Positions 51,877 through 63,111 of a stretch of 64,000 bases of DNA are shown piece by piece (the stretch's first letter is position 1; the number at the start of each line of letters is the position of its first letter). The notes beneath the pieces were generated by a model that saw only the letters and a list, made by a program, of their open reading frames with translations, had not been told where the DNA came from and made no database searches. Source of the stretch: Hedera helix (lineage: Eukaryota > Streptophyta > Magnoliopsida > Apiales > Araliaceae). The stretch spans positions 42,115,292 to 42,179,291 of the forward strand of contig OX359267.1 of NCBI GenBank assembly GCA_947179155.2. The letters run 5' to 3'. The position numbers were made by a program, and so were the translations under genes.

Positions 51877-52542
51877 GGATGGTGGCGACGGTGGTAAGGC
51901 AGATGGTGGTATTTTTTGGATATGAGTGTTGGAAATATAAGTAATTAGGGACACAAAAGGAATTTTATAATATTGTAGAGGATATTTTTATCTAAAAATT
52001 AGTTAAGTTCGCACTTCAAATTTAATTTTTTATCTAAACTATTTAAAGGCATTCAGAAGGAAATTTTTTTTACCAAACAACTTGATATTTTTAAATAATG
52101 ATGCTAAGGATGTATAAAAAAGAAAAAGCTTGATATTTTTATTTGCATCATTTTTTGTATTACATATTTAATTTTATTTCTATGTAATTTATATATATAT
52201 TTAAAAAATCTAAATAATAAAGAGTTAACTTATTTTGAACTTTAGTTTTATGTTACTTTTATATTTTTATTGTAAAATAGGAGGATAGATTTCTATGACG
52301 AAAAAAAGTTCCAAAAAAAAAAGCAAGTCTGAAATACTTGACTTGAAACCTAAAATGCTCAATTTTCAAGCTTTGAACATATCACATTTTTTGTCCAAAG
52401 TCCGTCCTGATTTGATCAGACCTAAAGTCTGATTTGATTTAAAGTTGACCAAAAAAAAGAAAAAGGATAATAATTTGGGTGTGTGGTGTGACTGCTTGAG
52501 GTTTATACTCTATTCATAGATTAATTTTTGGAACACTACTAT
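51877..52542. other. intergenic sequence after the solo LTR
   Basis: It resumes with GGTGGCGACGGTGG-like simple sequence and then AT-rich DNA. No gene or clear element is recognised apart from the possible inverted match near 52040. Confidence 0.4.
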
Positions 52543-52979
52543 ACACCAATGTATTAAAAATCCGACCGATTAACGAATTAAAAAAATATATTAGATAAAT
52601 AAATTATTGATTTAATTAATAATCGAATCGTTATTAAATTAATAATATTATAAATATATAAAAATATATATTATTAATAATTAATATATTTTTTAAATAT
52701 TTATTTTTTTAAGATAAAATATAATAAAATAATATTATAATATTATTAAAAATATTTAATTTTAAAAATAAAAATATTTTTATACAAAAAAATATTAAAA
52801 AAATACTTAATTGTCCAATTCATTGGGTCAATTAACCTGTTTTATCACCAGTTAAACCGGTGATCAACTAATTTTTGACCGGGTCATTGTTAAACTAATT
52901 TTTTAAGTCAATCGGACCGGAGAACTTACCGGTTCCGATTGAATTGTCTGTCCAGTCAGATTTTTTAAACATTGTTACA
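52543..52979. mobile_element. MITE-like element with imperfect inverted ends
   Basis: ACACCAATGTATTAAAAATC at the left pairs imperfectly with GATTTTTTAAACATTGTTAC at the right; ATCCGACCG is mirrored by CAGTCAGAT. The interior has ACCAGTTAAACCGGTGAT-like palindromes. AT-rich, no coding capacity. Confidence 0.6.
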
Positions 52980-52982
52980 CAC

Positions 52983-53122
52983 ACAACATTTAAGCCCAAT
53001 ATGAAATACTATATTAATTTTTATCATTAAAAAATAAAACTTGACATAAAAATTCTTATCAAATTTTATTTTTTAATAATAAAAATTAATATAATATTTT
53101 ATATTATGTTTAAATACTGTAT
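52983..53122. mobile_element. small foldback element (family copy 1)
   Basis: ACATTTAAGCCCAATATGAA at the left folds onto ATTATGTTTAAATACTGTAT at the right, with long A/T-rich pairing arms (ATTAAAAAATAAAACTTG / CAAATTTTATTTTTTAATAA). A related hairpin occurs at about 61.63 kb. Confidence 0.6.
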
Positions 53123-53402
53123 ATTTATAGCTATCCTAATTTTTGTGATCGGTTGTCCAAAGAAATACTAATACTAAGATTTTTTTAAATGATATAGTAC
53201 GTGAACGGCGCGAAAAAAAAGAAACTGACGCCAACCGTCAGCGAAAGAACCATATTAATTATCCCTTCATTCCACTTTCTTTATTTCCCCTGTATCTTCC
53301 CTTCCAAAAAACAGAGCGCAAAACCTCTCTCATTCAACATTTTTCTCTTCTTCTCTCACACACTCTGAAACACCCAGTTCATCGGAGAAATACTACCGGT
53401 AA

Positions 53403-54821
53403 ATGAACCAACCACTGCCCAACGACTAATTTGAAGCCGCCTAACAATCTCTCTCCCAACGCGACTTCCATTAATGCCGGGAACATGCCCTCGCAGTCAA
53501 AAAATCAGACCCCCAATTCCCCTGCGTCGCTCAAATACTCGCCGTTTCTTACACCCTCATCGACGCCGAAACCCAAGTAACTAAAGCCAAAGTTCCCGAC
53601 TGGTACGCAATCTTGCAACTCAATCGCTACTGCTACTGTTATTCTCTCATCGCAGTCCAATTCAATTAATTATACAGCCTCTTAAACCCTGACGAGAATC
53701 GATTCCCCCTCCCCAACGAAGCTGCTGAACTCGTTAATCGGGCTTATTCTGTTCTAAGACATTATTCTACGAAACTGGAATTCGACGTTGAACTATCAAA
53801 AGAAAACCGCACATTTTGGGGGTTGTGTGTACGATCTGTTCTGAGAAAAATTTGTGTTTGGTAGTAAGGCTTATGAAGGGGGTGTTTTCTAGTGCCAGAA
53901 ATGTAGAATAAAGCCGATTAAGCCCCAATCCATTAATGACCTTAAAATCATTGAAAAATCAGAAGCCAAAGTTACAATTCGGAGTTCTTTTATGCAGTGT
54001 TGTAAACCCTTTCTTGAAGAAGATAAAGAGTCAATTACAGAAAATAATATTTCGGATGATCAAGAATGTTGGGATTGTATAATAAGGAAGGCCATTGACT
54101 CATTCTCGGCTTATTTTCCCAGTGTGTTTGATGAAGGATGTGAATGGATTGAGGATGTTTTGAACTCAACGTTAATGGGGTGCGTGAATTTAAAGGGGCA
54201 AGAAATTTTAACTGGGGAAATAAGTCTGTTGCTGATCATCAGATTAATGTGGTGGAAGGAGGTGAAGATGATGACAAAAGTTGGATTTCGTGTCCGGCCG
54301 GCCTGTAGGAAAACGTATCAGTATTCTGGGGTTAGTCAAAAACATTCTTTTACATGTAATAATCTGGAGTGTAGAGGAAAGGGTCGTCCTCCTGCGATAA
54401 TCATTTCATGTCAGAAATAAGAGGAAGAAAAAATTAGCGGCGAAAATGTAAAGATTTTGATGGGGAAAGGAGTGTGGATACTGCTGATAAAGATAATGCT
54501 GGCAAGGGCAAGGGAAATGACAATCAGGGGACTAATGTAATTCGAAAACTTCGGAATCCATTTCCGATAAGGGCCAAGAATTCAATGGGGGGAAACGCGT
54601 CTGTTGCTGATCATGGGATTAATGTGGAAGGAGTTGGAGGTGAAAATGCTGCTGCCGCTGCCCTGCTGCTGCTGATACAGTTTGGGTTTCGTGTCCGCAC
54701 TGTTCTTTCAAGTTTAAGCAAGTTGGGGTTCCTCAAGAAGATTCGCTGAAATGTCAGAATGCAGTCTGTGGAAAAGAGTTTAATTTTGTTATGAGTATGA
54801 TTTTGTTATGGCTGGAGTGAT
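53403..54821 (+). pseudogene. decayed J-domain-like zinc-ribbon gene, paralogue of the gene at 57259
   Basis: Fragments in shifting frames match the downstream gene in order: PDWYAILQLNRYCY (J-like start, near 53600), PNEAAELVNRAYSVL (near 53720) and LEFDVELSKENRTFW (near 53780). Then come two zinc-ribbon-like pieces, one in the frame giving CRKTYQYSGVSQKHSFTC (near 54310-54360) and one giving WVSCPHCSFKFKQVG plus CQNAVCGKEFNF (near 54690-54785). Stops and frame changes separate the pieces. The intact paralogue shows only one such ribbon, so this copy derives from a longer relative. Together they look like a diverged tandem pair about 3.9 kb apart, with this member dead. Confidence 0.8.
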
Positions 54822-57258
54822 GATTTGGGAAGTTGGAAAATTTGAAGGTCCTTAGATAGATTTGTGCATGAACTCTTTGGTTTTTGGTGCATATCTTATA
54901 GGAACTGATGGTACAATAAATAGAAATCTCATTTATGATTCAGTTGGTGCCTTAATATTGTCAAATGGTACTGCAAATACTGCTGTATAGTGGTAGATTT
55001 TCTCCTTCAGTCTGACAAACTTTTACTAGTATTTGTAATGATTTTAAATTTTCTCATCGATTTTTATCTTATGGAAGACTGGAATCCAACATTGCAGGAA
55101 ATGAAAGTTTGATTCAGTTTAGCTGTCGGTACTTGCTATCCTACTTCAATACATGGTTGAATGCACAACAGATAGTTAAGCAGATAGTTTTATAAACAAA
55201 TTTTTGTGCTGAATTGCACTTACATGCCAGTTCTTGTAGAGATTTTTCAAAGAGTTACGATGTCAAAACAGATTAATTGTTGTTCACAGATTCTTTCTCC
55301 ATTCACTAATTAATTCTTCACTTGCAAAAGTCAACTAGTTGCATTGTTTATTACACCAGCATCGCGACATTATTTTGCTCCTAATCTATCGTCTACCTGT
55401 TCCTCCTTTTCATAATACTGAAAAAAGTAGAGCATCTTACATCAATTAAAGAAGATAAAGAGAGAATTATTAAGAGGATCTTGATTCTAACCTTTTAAAG
55501 TTGACAATCCATGCGTGCTATCTATAAAAATAAATTGTATTTTTACACGAGAAAATTACATTTTAGATAACTTTTATCAAGTAAAGAGTAATGTTACGAT
55601 GACAAAAATAATGTGGCCGATTATAGTTAGTTGATATTAAACCATACCTGAGTGAATTCAATAGTTATAACCAATTATTACTATATATAGATTATTTTGT
55701 ATTATCTTTTTATATCCAATCTTTTGTTACCAAAATATCATTTCTTCTGTTTCAGGATAAAATTCATTATTATTATTTTAGGTAGTCTAAATTAAATGTC
55801 TACTTATCTTAAATAATTTATTTTTTACAATAATTTGCCTATAATATATCTTTAGTATTAATTGTTTTATTTCTATTCTCTGTTCATATTTATGGAGTAT
55901 TACTAGTCATGTGTAGAAAACTATGTAATTAAATGAGAATTAAAATATAGACAATTTTTGTCATTTTATTATTTTTCTTGATATGCACAAAAAAATCAAT
56001 TAAGAATTTTATTCTAGGACAAAAAGAGTATTAATTATATAAATATTATACAAATATAAGTACAACTTATTTTCTATAAAATTATTCAAATAATCTGTTC
56101 AATTTTATTCGTGTGACATCTGAATCCTATATTATAGTATATATATTATAGTATACAGATGCACCCAAGACACAAGTATAGCAGCAAACACTCCACGTAA
56201 GTAAATGACAAAAAAATTGGGACAGGAGAAAAGGGGGGAAATATTATCTAACAAAACTTCATTTATAAATGGGGAGGGTCCAAGATGATACTTGTCCATT
56301 TACAAATAACCCCCAAATTCAAGTTTCCCGATCGAGCAAATGTTTTGCGAAACTAAATTACTACACCATTTAGAAGAGATGTTCTTCTTAGTTTTTACAA
56401 GTAAAAATATTTTCACATGGCTCATTTGTACATGATTGTAAAGCTAACATTTTTTTTATTTATATTTAACTTTATTTTAAAAAATACAAATTCAATTAAA
56501 TTTACAATAAATTAGTGTTTAACTCGTAATCAACTAGTTAATTCACATTAAAAGTACAATATCTATCAAAAAGCTAATCTAATGAAAATAAAAAATAACA
56601 CAAGTGCAAGTATGGGACTAAATTTCAATTTGAATTCGAAACTTTAACCCTAAAATTAATTTTCATCCTAATTTTATATTGAAATCTTATGTATAAATTT
56701 CAATTTGAATGCGTACCGTTTTTCAATCAAACATTCACATGAAAGCTTATTACGTCATTAAAACAGGAGTTTAAGAACTAAGATTTAAAATAAATTATTT
56801 TAAATATACATGTGTCGATTTTATCGTTTTTAAATAATTGCTAAAATTTTAACGTTTAGACTATATTATTACCATTGTTTTAATGACGTGATAAAATTTT
56901 TGTCAAATATTTGTTGAAAAATAATGCAGTTAAAAGTATAGGGAGCATTTAATTTAGGGTGCAAATTGAATTTTACTTGGCCGGCAATTCTCCAAATCAT
57001 TTTTCTACCAAAGGAATTTTGGAACCCATTTTTGGCATGAGAAAAACAATTTCCATCTCACCTTCTCAAAATTCACACGTGCCGGTAAATATATATATAT
57101 GTTCGGTATCGATCGTTATTGCAACAAGTGAATTTTATAACCCATTTTTGGCTGAAAAGATCCATTTCCTTTTCCATTCTAAAATTCTCTTTTCCTGTTC
57201 ACCTTCTTTTTCTTCTCACTCTCCTCTCAGATAACCAGAAGCGAGTGACGTCGGGAAG
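54822..57258. other. intergenic region and promoter of the intact J-domain-like gene
   Basis: Mostly AT-rich with no gene recognised. Close to the gene, two diverged copies of ..GAATTTT..AACCCATTTTTGGC..CCATTTCC..AAAATTC lie about 117 bp apart (about 57012-57080 and 57130-57195). A TGACGTCG motif, like a bZIP/as-1 half site, is at 57246-57253 just before the ATG. TATA-rich ATATATATAT is near 57092. Confidence 0.45.
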
Positions 57259-58398
57259 ATGAACGGACCATCGCTGGACCCCTTACTCGAAGCGGCGGAG
57301 TACTACCTCTCTCAACGTAACTTCGAAAGCTGCCGGAGCTATGCCCTCCGAGCCCTACAATCCGCCCCTAACCACATCGGCGCTACCCAAATCCTCGCCG
57401 TTTCTGACACTCTAGCCTCCTCGGCAACCCGCATTTCCGAAACCCTACCGGACTGGTACGCAATTTTGCAAATCTATCGCTACTCACAAGACTCAAATCT
57501 CATCAGGGACCAGGCTAAGAAACTGAGTCTGCTATTGCACGAAAACAAATTCCCCTTTGCCGATGAAGCTTTTAAGCTTGTCCATGGTGCATGGTCTGTC
57601 CTGTCAAACCCTATACAGAAATCTCAATTTGACAACGAGCTTCAAATGTTTGAGTTTAAATTGAATGACACGTTTTGGACTGTGTGTCCATACTGTTATT
57701 ATATGTATGAGTATCTTAGGGTTTATGAGGATTGTTGCTTGAGGTGTCAGAATAAGAGATGCGGAAGAGGGTTTCATGCGGTGGCTGTTAAGTCGCCGCC
57801 GTTGGAGGTTGTGGAGAAAGGCCAGTATACATGTATGGGGTTTTTCCCGCTAGGGTTTGATGGAGGCGAGAGAAAGGGGGTTTCTTCGTGGAGTCCGTTT
57901 TCACCGATGGTTGGGGTGAATGAGAATGTTAAAAAGAAGAATGATGGGGCTGGGGTTGGTAATGAGTACAATAGGGAGAGTTTTGTTGAAATATCTGATG
58001 ACAATAATGATTCAAATTATGGGTTTGTGAGGAAAAATGCGGGGACTTCTGTGAATGACAATGGTGAAGTAGTTGGAACAGGGGAGTTGCGGCAGGAAGA
58101 TGACCGTGCCGGGAGGCCTGTGATGAAGAGAATGAAAAAATCAGTGCCAAGAAATGCAAAGAAATTGATGGGAAAAGGGTCCAGGATTGGGAAAATGAAG
58201 ACTGTTGCTCAGAGTGCGGAAGGATTGGATTTGAATGCGGAAGCTGGCGAAGACGATGCTGATGTTGGCACTGGAAATGGCAATGAGCTTGGGGGTGTTG
58301 GAGCAGATCTGGGAAATGGGCCTGATTTTGATACGAGTGGAGTCGAACTTTTTGCAGGAGATGATGATATCTTTGTGAGTTTCCCAGATTGCTTCTAA
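57259..58398 (+). CDS. divergent J-domain zinc-ribbon protein, intronless, 379 aa
   Basis: It belongs to the plant family annotated as DnaJ-domain superfamily proteins (DUF3444-like relatives); function unknown. Residues 5-60 form a helical tetratricopeptide-like N-terminus (SLDPLLEAAEYYLSQRNFES). Residues 64-128 align with a J-domain (LPDWYAILQI..VHGAWSVLSNP). The HPD signature that stimulates Hsp70 reads HEN at 94-96, so normal co-chaperone activity is doubtful. A zinc ribbon follows: C143PYC146 with C160/C163 and C168 (CCLRCQNKRCGRGF), then a conserved GFFPLGF segment. The C-terminal half is low-complexity, with a basic patch at about 278-310 (MKRMKKS, KKLMGKGSR; possible nuclear signal) and an acidic tail. 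The whole frame is open with a good upstream leader. A decayed paralogue lies upstream at 53.4 kb. A 3' UTR intron (58433-60137) is possible but unproven. Confidence 0.9.
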   Translation: MNGPSLDPLLEAAEYYLSQRNFESCRSYALRALQSAPNHIGATQILAVSDTLASSATRISETLPDWYAILQIYRYSQDSNLIRDQAKKLSLLLHENKFPFADEAFKLVHGAWSVLSNPIQKSQFDNELQMFEFKLNDTFWTVCPYCYYMYEYLRVYEDCCLRCQNKRCGRGFHAVAVKSPPLEVVEKGQYTCMGFFPLGFDGGERKGVSSWSPFSPMVGVNENVKKKNDGAGVGNEYNRESFVEISDDNNDSNYGFVRKNAGTSVNDNGEVVGTGELRQEDDRAGRPVMKRMKKSVPRNAKKLMGKGSRIGKMKTVAQSAEGLDLNAEAGEDDADVGTGNGNELGGVGADLGNGPDFDTSGVELFAGDDDIFVSFPDCF

Positions 58399-59689
58399 TG
58401 TGGGAAGTTGGGAAGGTTTTGAGCTACTTAGGTATGTATTTGGAATCTCTCTGTTCATAAGTTCTAGGAATGGGTGATACAGCAGGTGGAGACCTCTTTT
58501 TTGTTTCAGTGGTTGCATCATTGTCAAATGGTAATGCAAATATTTTAGTTTAGTGACTGACCGTATCCTATACTCTAGCTATGTATATCGAATGTTTTTT
58601 TGTTTTCACTCCATGGATTTCTATCTTGTGGAAGTATATAGCAGTACTTATTCCACTCTCCTTCCTTTATGTTTTTTGTCGAGCTGGTTAGCCTTAATGG
58701 TCATCCTAGTTAAATTGTGGAATTCAGAATTAACAGTTTAGCAGATTCTGTGTCATTGACACAATTGAACTTGTAATGTCAACTTTTCTAGCGATCTTAG
58801 AAAGATCTATGCTATTTGATACTTTTCTTCCCTATACTTTGTATTATTTGATACTTGGGGACTATAACAAAATCAATAAGAGCTTTACCTTGATAAATTG
58901 ATAACACTTTAAGGATAAATCAAACTCTTTGTGAATAAGAATTCTTTATCCATAGAATGAGAAGATTAGTAATTGGTCAATATCTAGTTGAGCCTTTTAT
59001 AGTCATACCTTTTATTGGAACTTTAGCTTTAGAGTGTATTAGTGGTTGAAGATTATTTCATAGTGAAACAGAAATTTGCATCAGCATCAGAATAATTCTA
59101 GGTTTTCAAGCATTCCAGAATCATCTTATGCACATCTCATCCCGATGGAAATGAATTGGAGATTTAACATAAGACGAAAATTTTGATTGTTCAAACCATT
59201 CAGTGTTATCTCTATTGACCGATTCGTATTTGATAGTTGCATTGTTTGGAACAAAAGCCAGGGTGACTATCAGACAGAGTACCAGGATCAGGTACTTTTT
59301 TTATCTGATAATCCACCAACTATTATGTTAACATGCTTCTAGATAGCTTAGTGAAGCAACTTGAATTCTTATCTGTAGCTTTTGTTCCTGCATTACCTTT
59401 TGTCTGTTAATTATTCAGTTTCTGTATGGTTGCTTTCTCGAAACTGTGAGATGTTTTAGCTGCCAATTGGTATATAGTTTTCAAGTCATCCAACAGGATC
59501 AATGCTCTCTTCTGTTGGGGCAATTCTTTCTACAACTAAGCCAATGACACTAATTGTAAAGTATAATTAGGCATGTGCCCCGGCAGAATCAATCTGACTT
59601 GTGTGGTCCCAAGTGATGCATATTGGAGTGTTGCATCTATTGCATACCATATCATATTGCAAATCTCTTTAGAACACTGTTTAAAACTC
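58399..59689 (+). other. 3' flank of the J-domain-like gene
   Basis: No second gene is visible. A donor-like TTAG|GTATGT at 58432/58433 and an acceptor-like CATGCAG at 60131-60137 could bound a 3' UTR intron; this is inference only. Confidence 0.35.
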
Positions 59690-59815
59690 CATTGGATTGC
59701 TCAAGTGATAGTAGGCATCACGATAGGTGCTTTTAGTTGTTAAGGTCATGGGTTTAAAATTTCATAGCACTCTGGGTCAAGGGTTTACCGCACACCCGAA
59801 GAACAATGGCTGCTG
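59690..59815 (+). mobile_element. possible tRNA-derived SINE relic
   Basis: GGATTGCTCAAGTGATAGTA resembles a pol III A box, and about 40 bases later GTCATGGGTTTAAAATTTC resembles a degenerate B box (GGTTCRANNCC). The spacing and surrounding words are typical of plant SINEs. No clear A tail or target duplication was identified. Confidence 0.45.
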
Positions 59816-61626
59816 GTACATCATAGATATTTTCTTGATCATCATTCCTTTTAGTGTATCATGTTAATTGTTTGGTGTGGTAAGTTGCATTCTGACAACT
59901 TCTTGCGGGGAGATATTTTTTGGTGGCATGTAATCCAAGTTAGTCTGCTGTATTCGGAGTATATTTAAGGAGTAGGTCATTTTATTGCTATTCTAATTAT
60001 TCTAACTATTTATGATTTGCTGCAATCTGACATGCTACCATGGATAGAGATTTTTTCAGCGTTTGGATAATATATGTGGCTTATAAACGTTTGTATTAAG
60101 TTTGTTCTTGCTCTTTCCCCTTTTGGGATCCATGCAGCACAAATTACTTCATCCTGTTCGAATTTGAACTACCACTAGATGAAGAATGCATCAGTATCGG
60201 GTTAATGGTGTGAGATTTATCCAGATATGTTGTGTACTTTTGAATAGTGGCTGACGAAGTGAATGTGTGAATTATGTTCAGAAAAATGTCCATAGAAGTT
60301 GACGGGAACATGTATCCACGTTTATGATTTTCTCTCTCGAGCAAAAACAAAACATAGAGGAAAAACAATCACCGTTTAGCCGGAACCCTAAATCTTTGTA
60401 ACTAATGCTGCTGCCGCTTCTTCTTCTCCACCCAAGTGCATTTCTTTTCGTATATTACATAAATATATCAATGCTATACTTTATACATGAAAGAGCAAAA
60501 CCACACCATTGAGCTCGGTACCGAATTTAAATAATAATTCATCAATCCCTTCGACTGCTAGAAATCGACCAAAAATGCAATGTGAAATTTGATTAATTCA
60601 ATATAAATATTATTGGTATTATGGAAAATTAACGAGTAAAAAGGAGATCAGTGAAAGGGCCAACATGGGCTGAAGGCCATTGCGTAGGTTGTTAAGTTTT
60701 GTATACATTTATGTCTAATTTAAGTCCATATTATATATACGAGTTTAGGTAAGTTGGCCCATTGTTTTTATTACTACTGGTGTACTATTTTTGTGACGAA
60801 TGACAATTTCTTTTGTTGGTGAAATTTAGATGGATCAATTGAGTATTTGATTAAGAAATTTTCTCTCCAATTCTCTCTCTCTCTCTCTAAATAATTTTTC
60901 AATTATTTTTACAAGCATCATTTTCTCTCTAAAGTTTCTTTTTCTTTATATGTTCTCTAAATAATTCCTGCAAATGGATGGATAAAAGCATGTCCATTTC
61001 AAACTTCAAAAATTTCTTAATTTTTACGATTAGATTTTTAGACGTGAAAATGAATTCAAGTGTAACGCTTTTGGATTCTCACCATAATTATATTGTTCAC
61101 GAACCAATTCGTAAGCATAATGTATTTTAAATAGCTCATAATATTTAATATATCATATCCAATTTAATTTCGAAATGATTTATTCAATTTTACGTTGAAC
61201 CTACGAGCTGAAATACCATTGTATAACATTTCAAGTACGAAAATATTAGAAATTTAGATAAATATAGATTTTTTTTTTTTGTAAAAAGAAGTTGCATCCC
61301 AAAACATTCAAAAAAAAGACTTGAAATAGTATAATAGGAAACAGTAAAATAAAAATACAAGTACATGAATCAAAATTATAGACTGCACCTTTGGTCTAGT
61401 TGTCCAGTACTTGAACTTAAGGTCCTTGTTATCATGCCTAGCTAAGAACTAAGAACCCTGAGGGTTCACTTCTACGTACCGTAGTTCACATGCATTAAAT
61501 TTCTTCAAATATTTAATTACCTAGCTATCTTATGAAGTCTCTTGCGCAATCTTTCCAAAAATAATTAAAAAAAATTTTGATGAATTTATTTTTACCCAGT
61601 CTTGATTATTAGGATAAGTCTACATG
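59816..61626. other. intergenic region, no gene recognised
   Basis: AT-rich with a CT microsatellite near 60872-60890. The minus-strand frame at 60144-60368 matches no family. Confidence 0.5.
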
Positions 61627-61786
61627 CACAACGTTTAAATATAAAATCAAACATTATATTTATTTTAATAATTAAAAAATAAGGTATGACACGAATTTCA
61701 ATATCATGTTTTACTTTTTAATACTTAAGATAAATATAATATTTTGATATTGTATTTAAATATTGTATACTTATATTTATTCTGAT
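61627..61786. mobile_element. small foldback element (family copy 2)
   Basis: CACAACGTTTAAATATAAAA at the left folds onto TGTATTTAAATATTGTATAC at the right, with pairing arms (TTAAAAAATAAGGTATGA / TCATGTTTTACTTTTTAA). Layout and ends resemble the hairpin at 52983-53122. Confidence 0.6.
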
Positions 61787-62187
61787 TATTATAATATAAA
61801 TAGTCACTTGCTGAGGACCTTACCATTTAGCACATGAAACTTACCATTCTTAATTCCAACTTTATGGCAAAACAAATTAACCACTTGGTGTGGCTGGCCG
61901 ACCATAAGTAATTAATAGAGATCTTTTCATAAACAAAAGCATCCGTTGACCAGATTTATGTTGCGGCTAATAAGTACCGTGTCCAGTGCGTTGTTTATAT
62001 TCAAAAATAAAAAGATAAGAGCATGCTACTTTTGCTACTTGGAGCCCAGTAGTACATAATTATGTCCTCTAATCCTATTCACATTTTGTATTAGAGTTTT
62101 ATGTACAATCACCAAAGAGTTCGTACTAATTCATATTGCTAGAAAGTTGAGTTCCCTAAATTACTTATTGTTAGAGTATATATATAT

Positions 62188-63111
62188 GGCCTAAATATAG
62201 ATTAATATTTTAAATTTTAAATATTTTTTTTTATTTTGGAGATTAAGATTTTAATTTTTTTAATTAAGTGATTAAATTCTTAATTTTTTCTATTTTAGGG
62301 ATTGTTTTATCAATTTTTTCAATTAGAAAATTGAACTTTTAATTTTTTTTACTTTAGGGATTGTCTTCTTAATTTTTTTCAATTACGTATAATTGATAGT
62401 TATGTATTTGTTTAATTTGTTTCTTTTTATTGAATGAAATTATATACTTCCTTCGTCCCAAATTAAAAAATTGTTATTGGTTTTTAAAAGTTAATTTAAA
62501 ATATTTTTAATCTCAAAATTATTAAAATATATTAAAATTTATGAAATAACAAAATTTTAATTAATTGTACATTTATACATTTTAAATATTCATCATTATG
62601 TTAATTATTGATGAATTTTTTTAAGTTGAGTTTGTAATGTCTTAAATTTACTTTAAAAAATTAATAAATACCTAATTACGAGATTATCTAAAATCATCAT
62701 TACAAGATTTTAAAAGTATCAATAATCAATATAATGATGAATATTTAAAATGTATAAATGTACTACTAATTAAAATTTTATTATTTCATAATTTTTAATA
62801 TATTTTATTAATTTTGAGATTACAAATATTTTAAATTAACTTTCAAAAGTCAATAACAATCTTTTAATCTGGGACGGAGGAAGTGCATAATTTCATTCAA
62901 TAAAAAGAAATAATTGAACAAACACATAACTGTCAATTAGACGTAATCAGAAAAAAATTGAGAAGCCAATCCCCTAATTGAAAAAAACTGATAAGACAAT
63001 CCTCAAAGTGAAAAAAATTAAAAGTTTAATCACTTAATTGAAAAAATTGAGAGTTCAATTCCCAAAGTAGAAAAACGTTAAAAGTTCAATGTATTAATAT
63101 ATATTTAGGTC
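62188..63111. mobile_element. large foldback element (0.92 kb), two ~440-bp inverted arms
   Basis: The left arm starts GGCCTAAATATAGATTAATA and the right arm ends TATTAATATATATTTAGGTC. The arms pair almost throughout, for example TTTTTATTGAATGAAATTAT with ATAATTTCATTCAATAAAAA, and CTTCCTTCGTCCCAAATT with ATCTGGGACGGAGGAAG. The short loop is near 62620-62680. The flanks are TATATATAT on both sides. No coding capacity. Confidence 0.85.

Noticed and set aside
58141..58539. Long minus-strand frame opposite the J-domain gene
   Set aside because: It is a shadow of the plus-strand coding sequence, as is 57774-58159 on the minus strand.
59690..59815. Possible tRNA gene
   Set aside because: A-box and B-box-like words are present but no cloverleaf can be folded; a SINE relic fits better.
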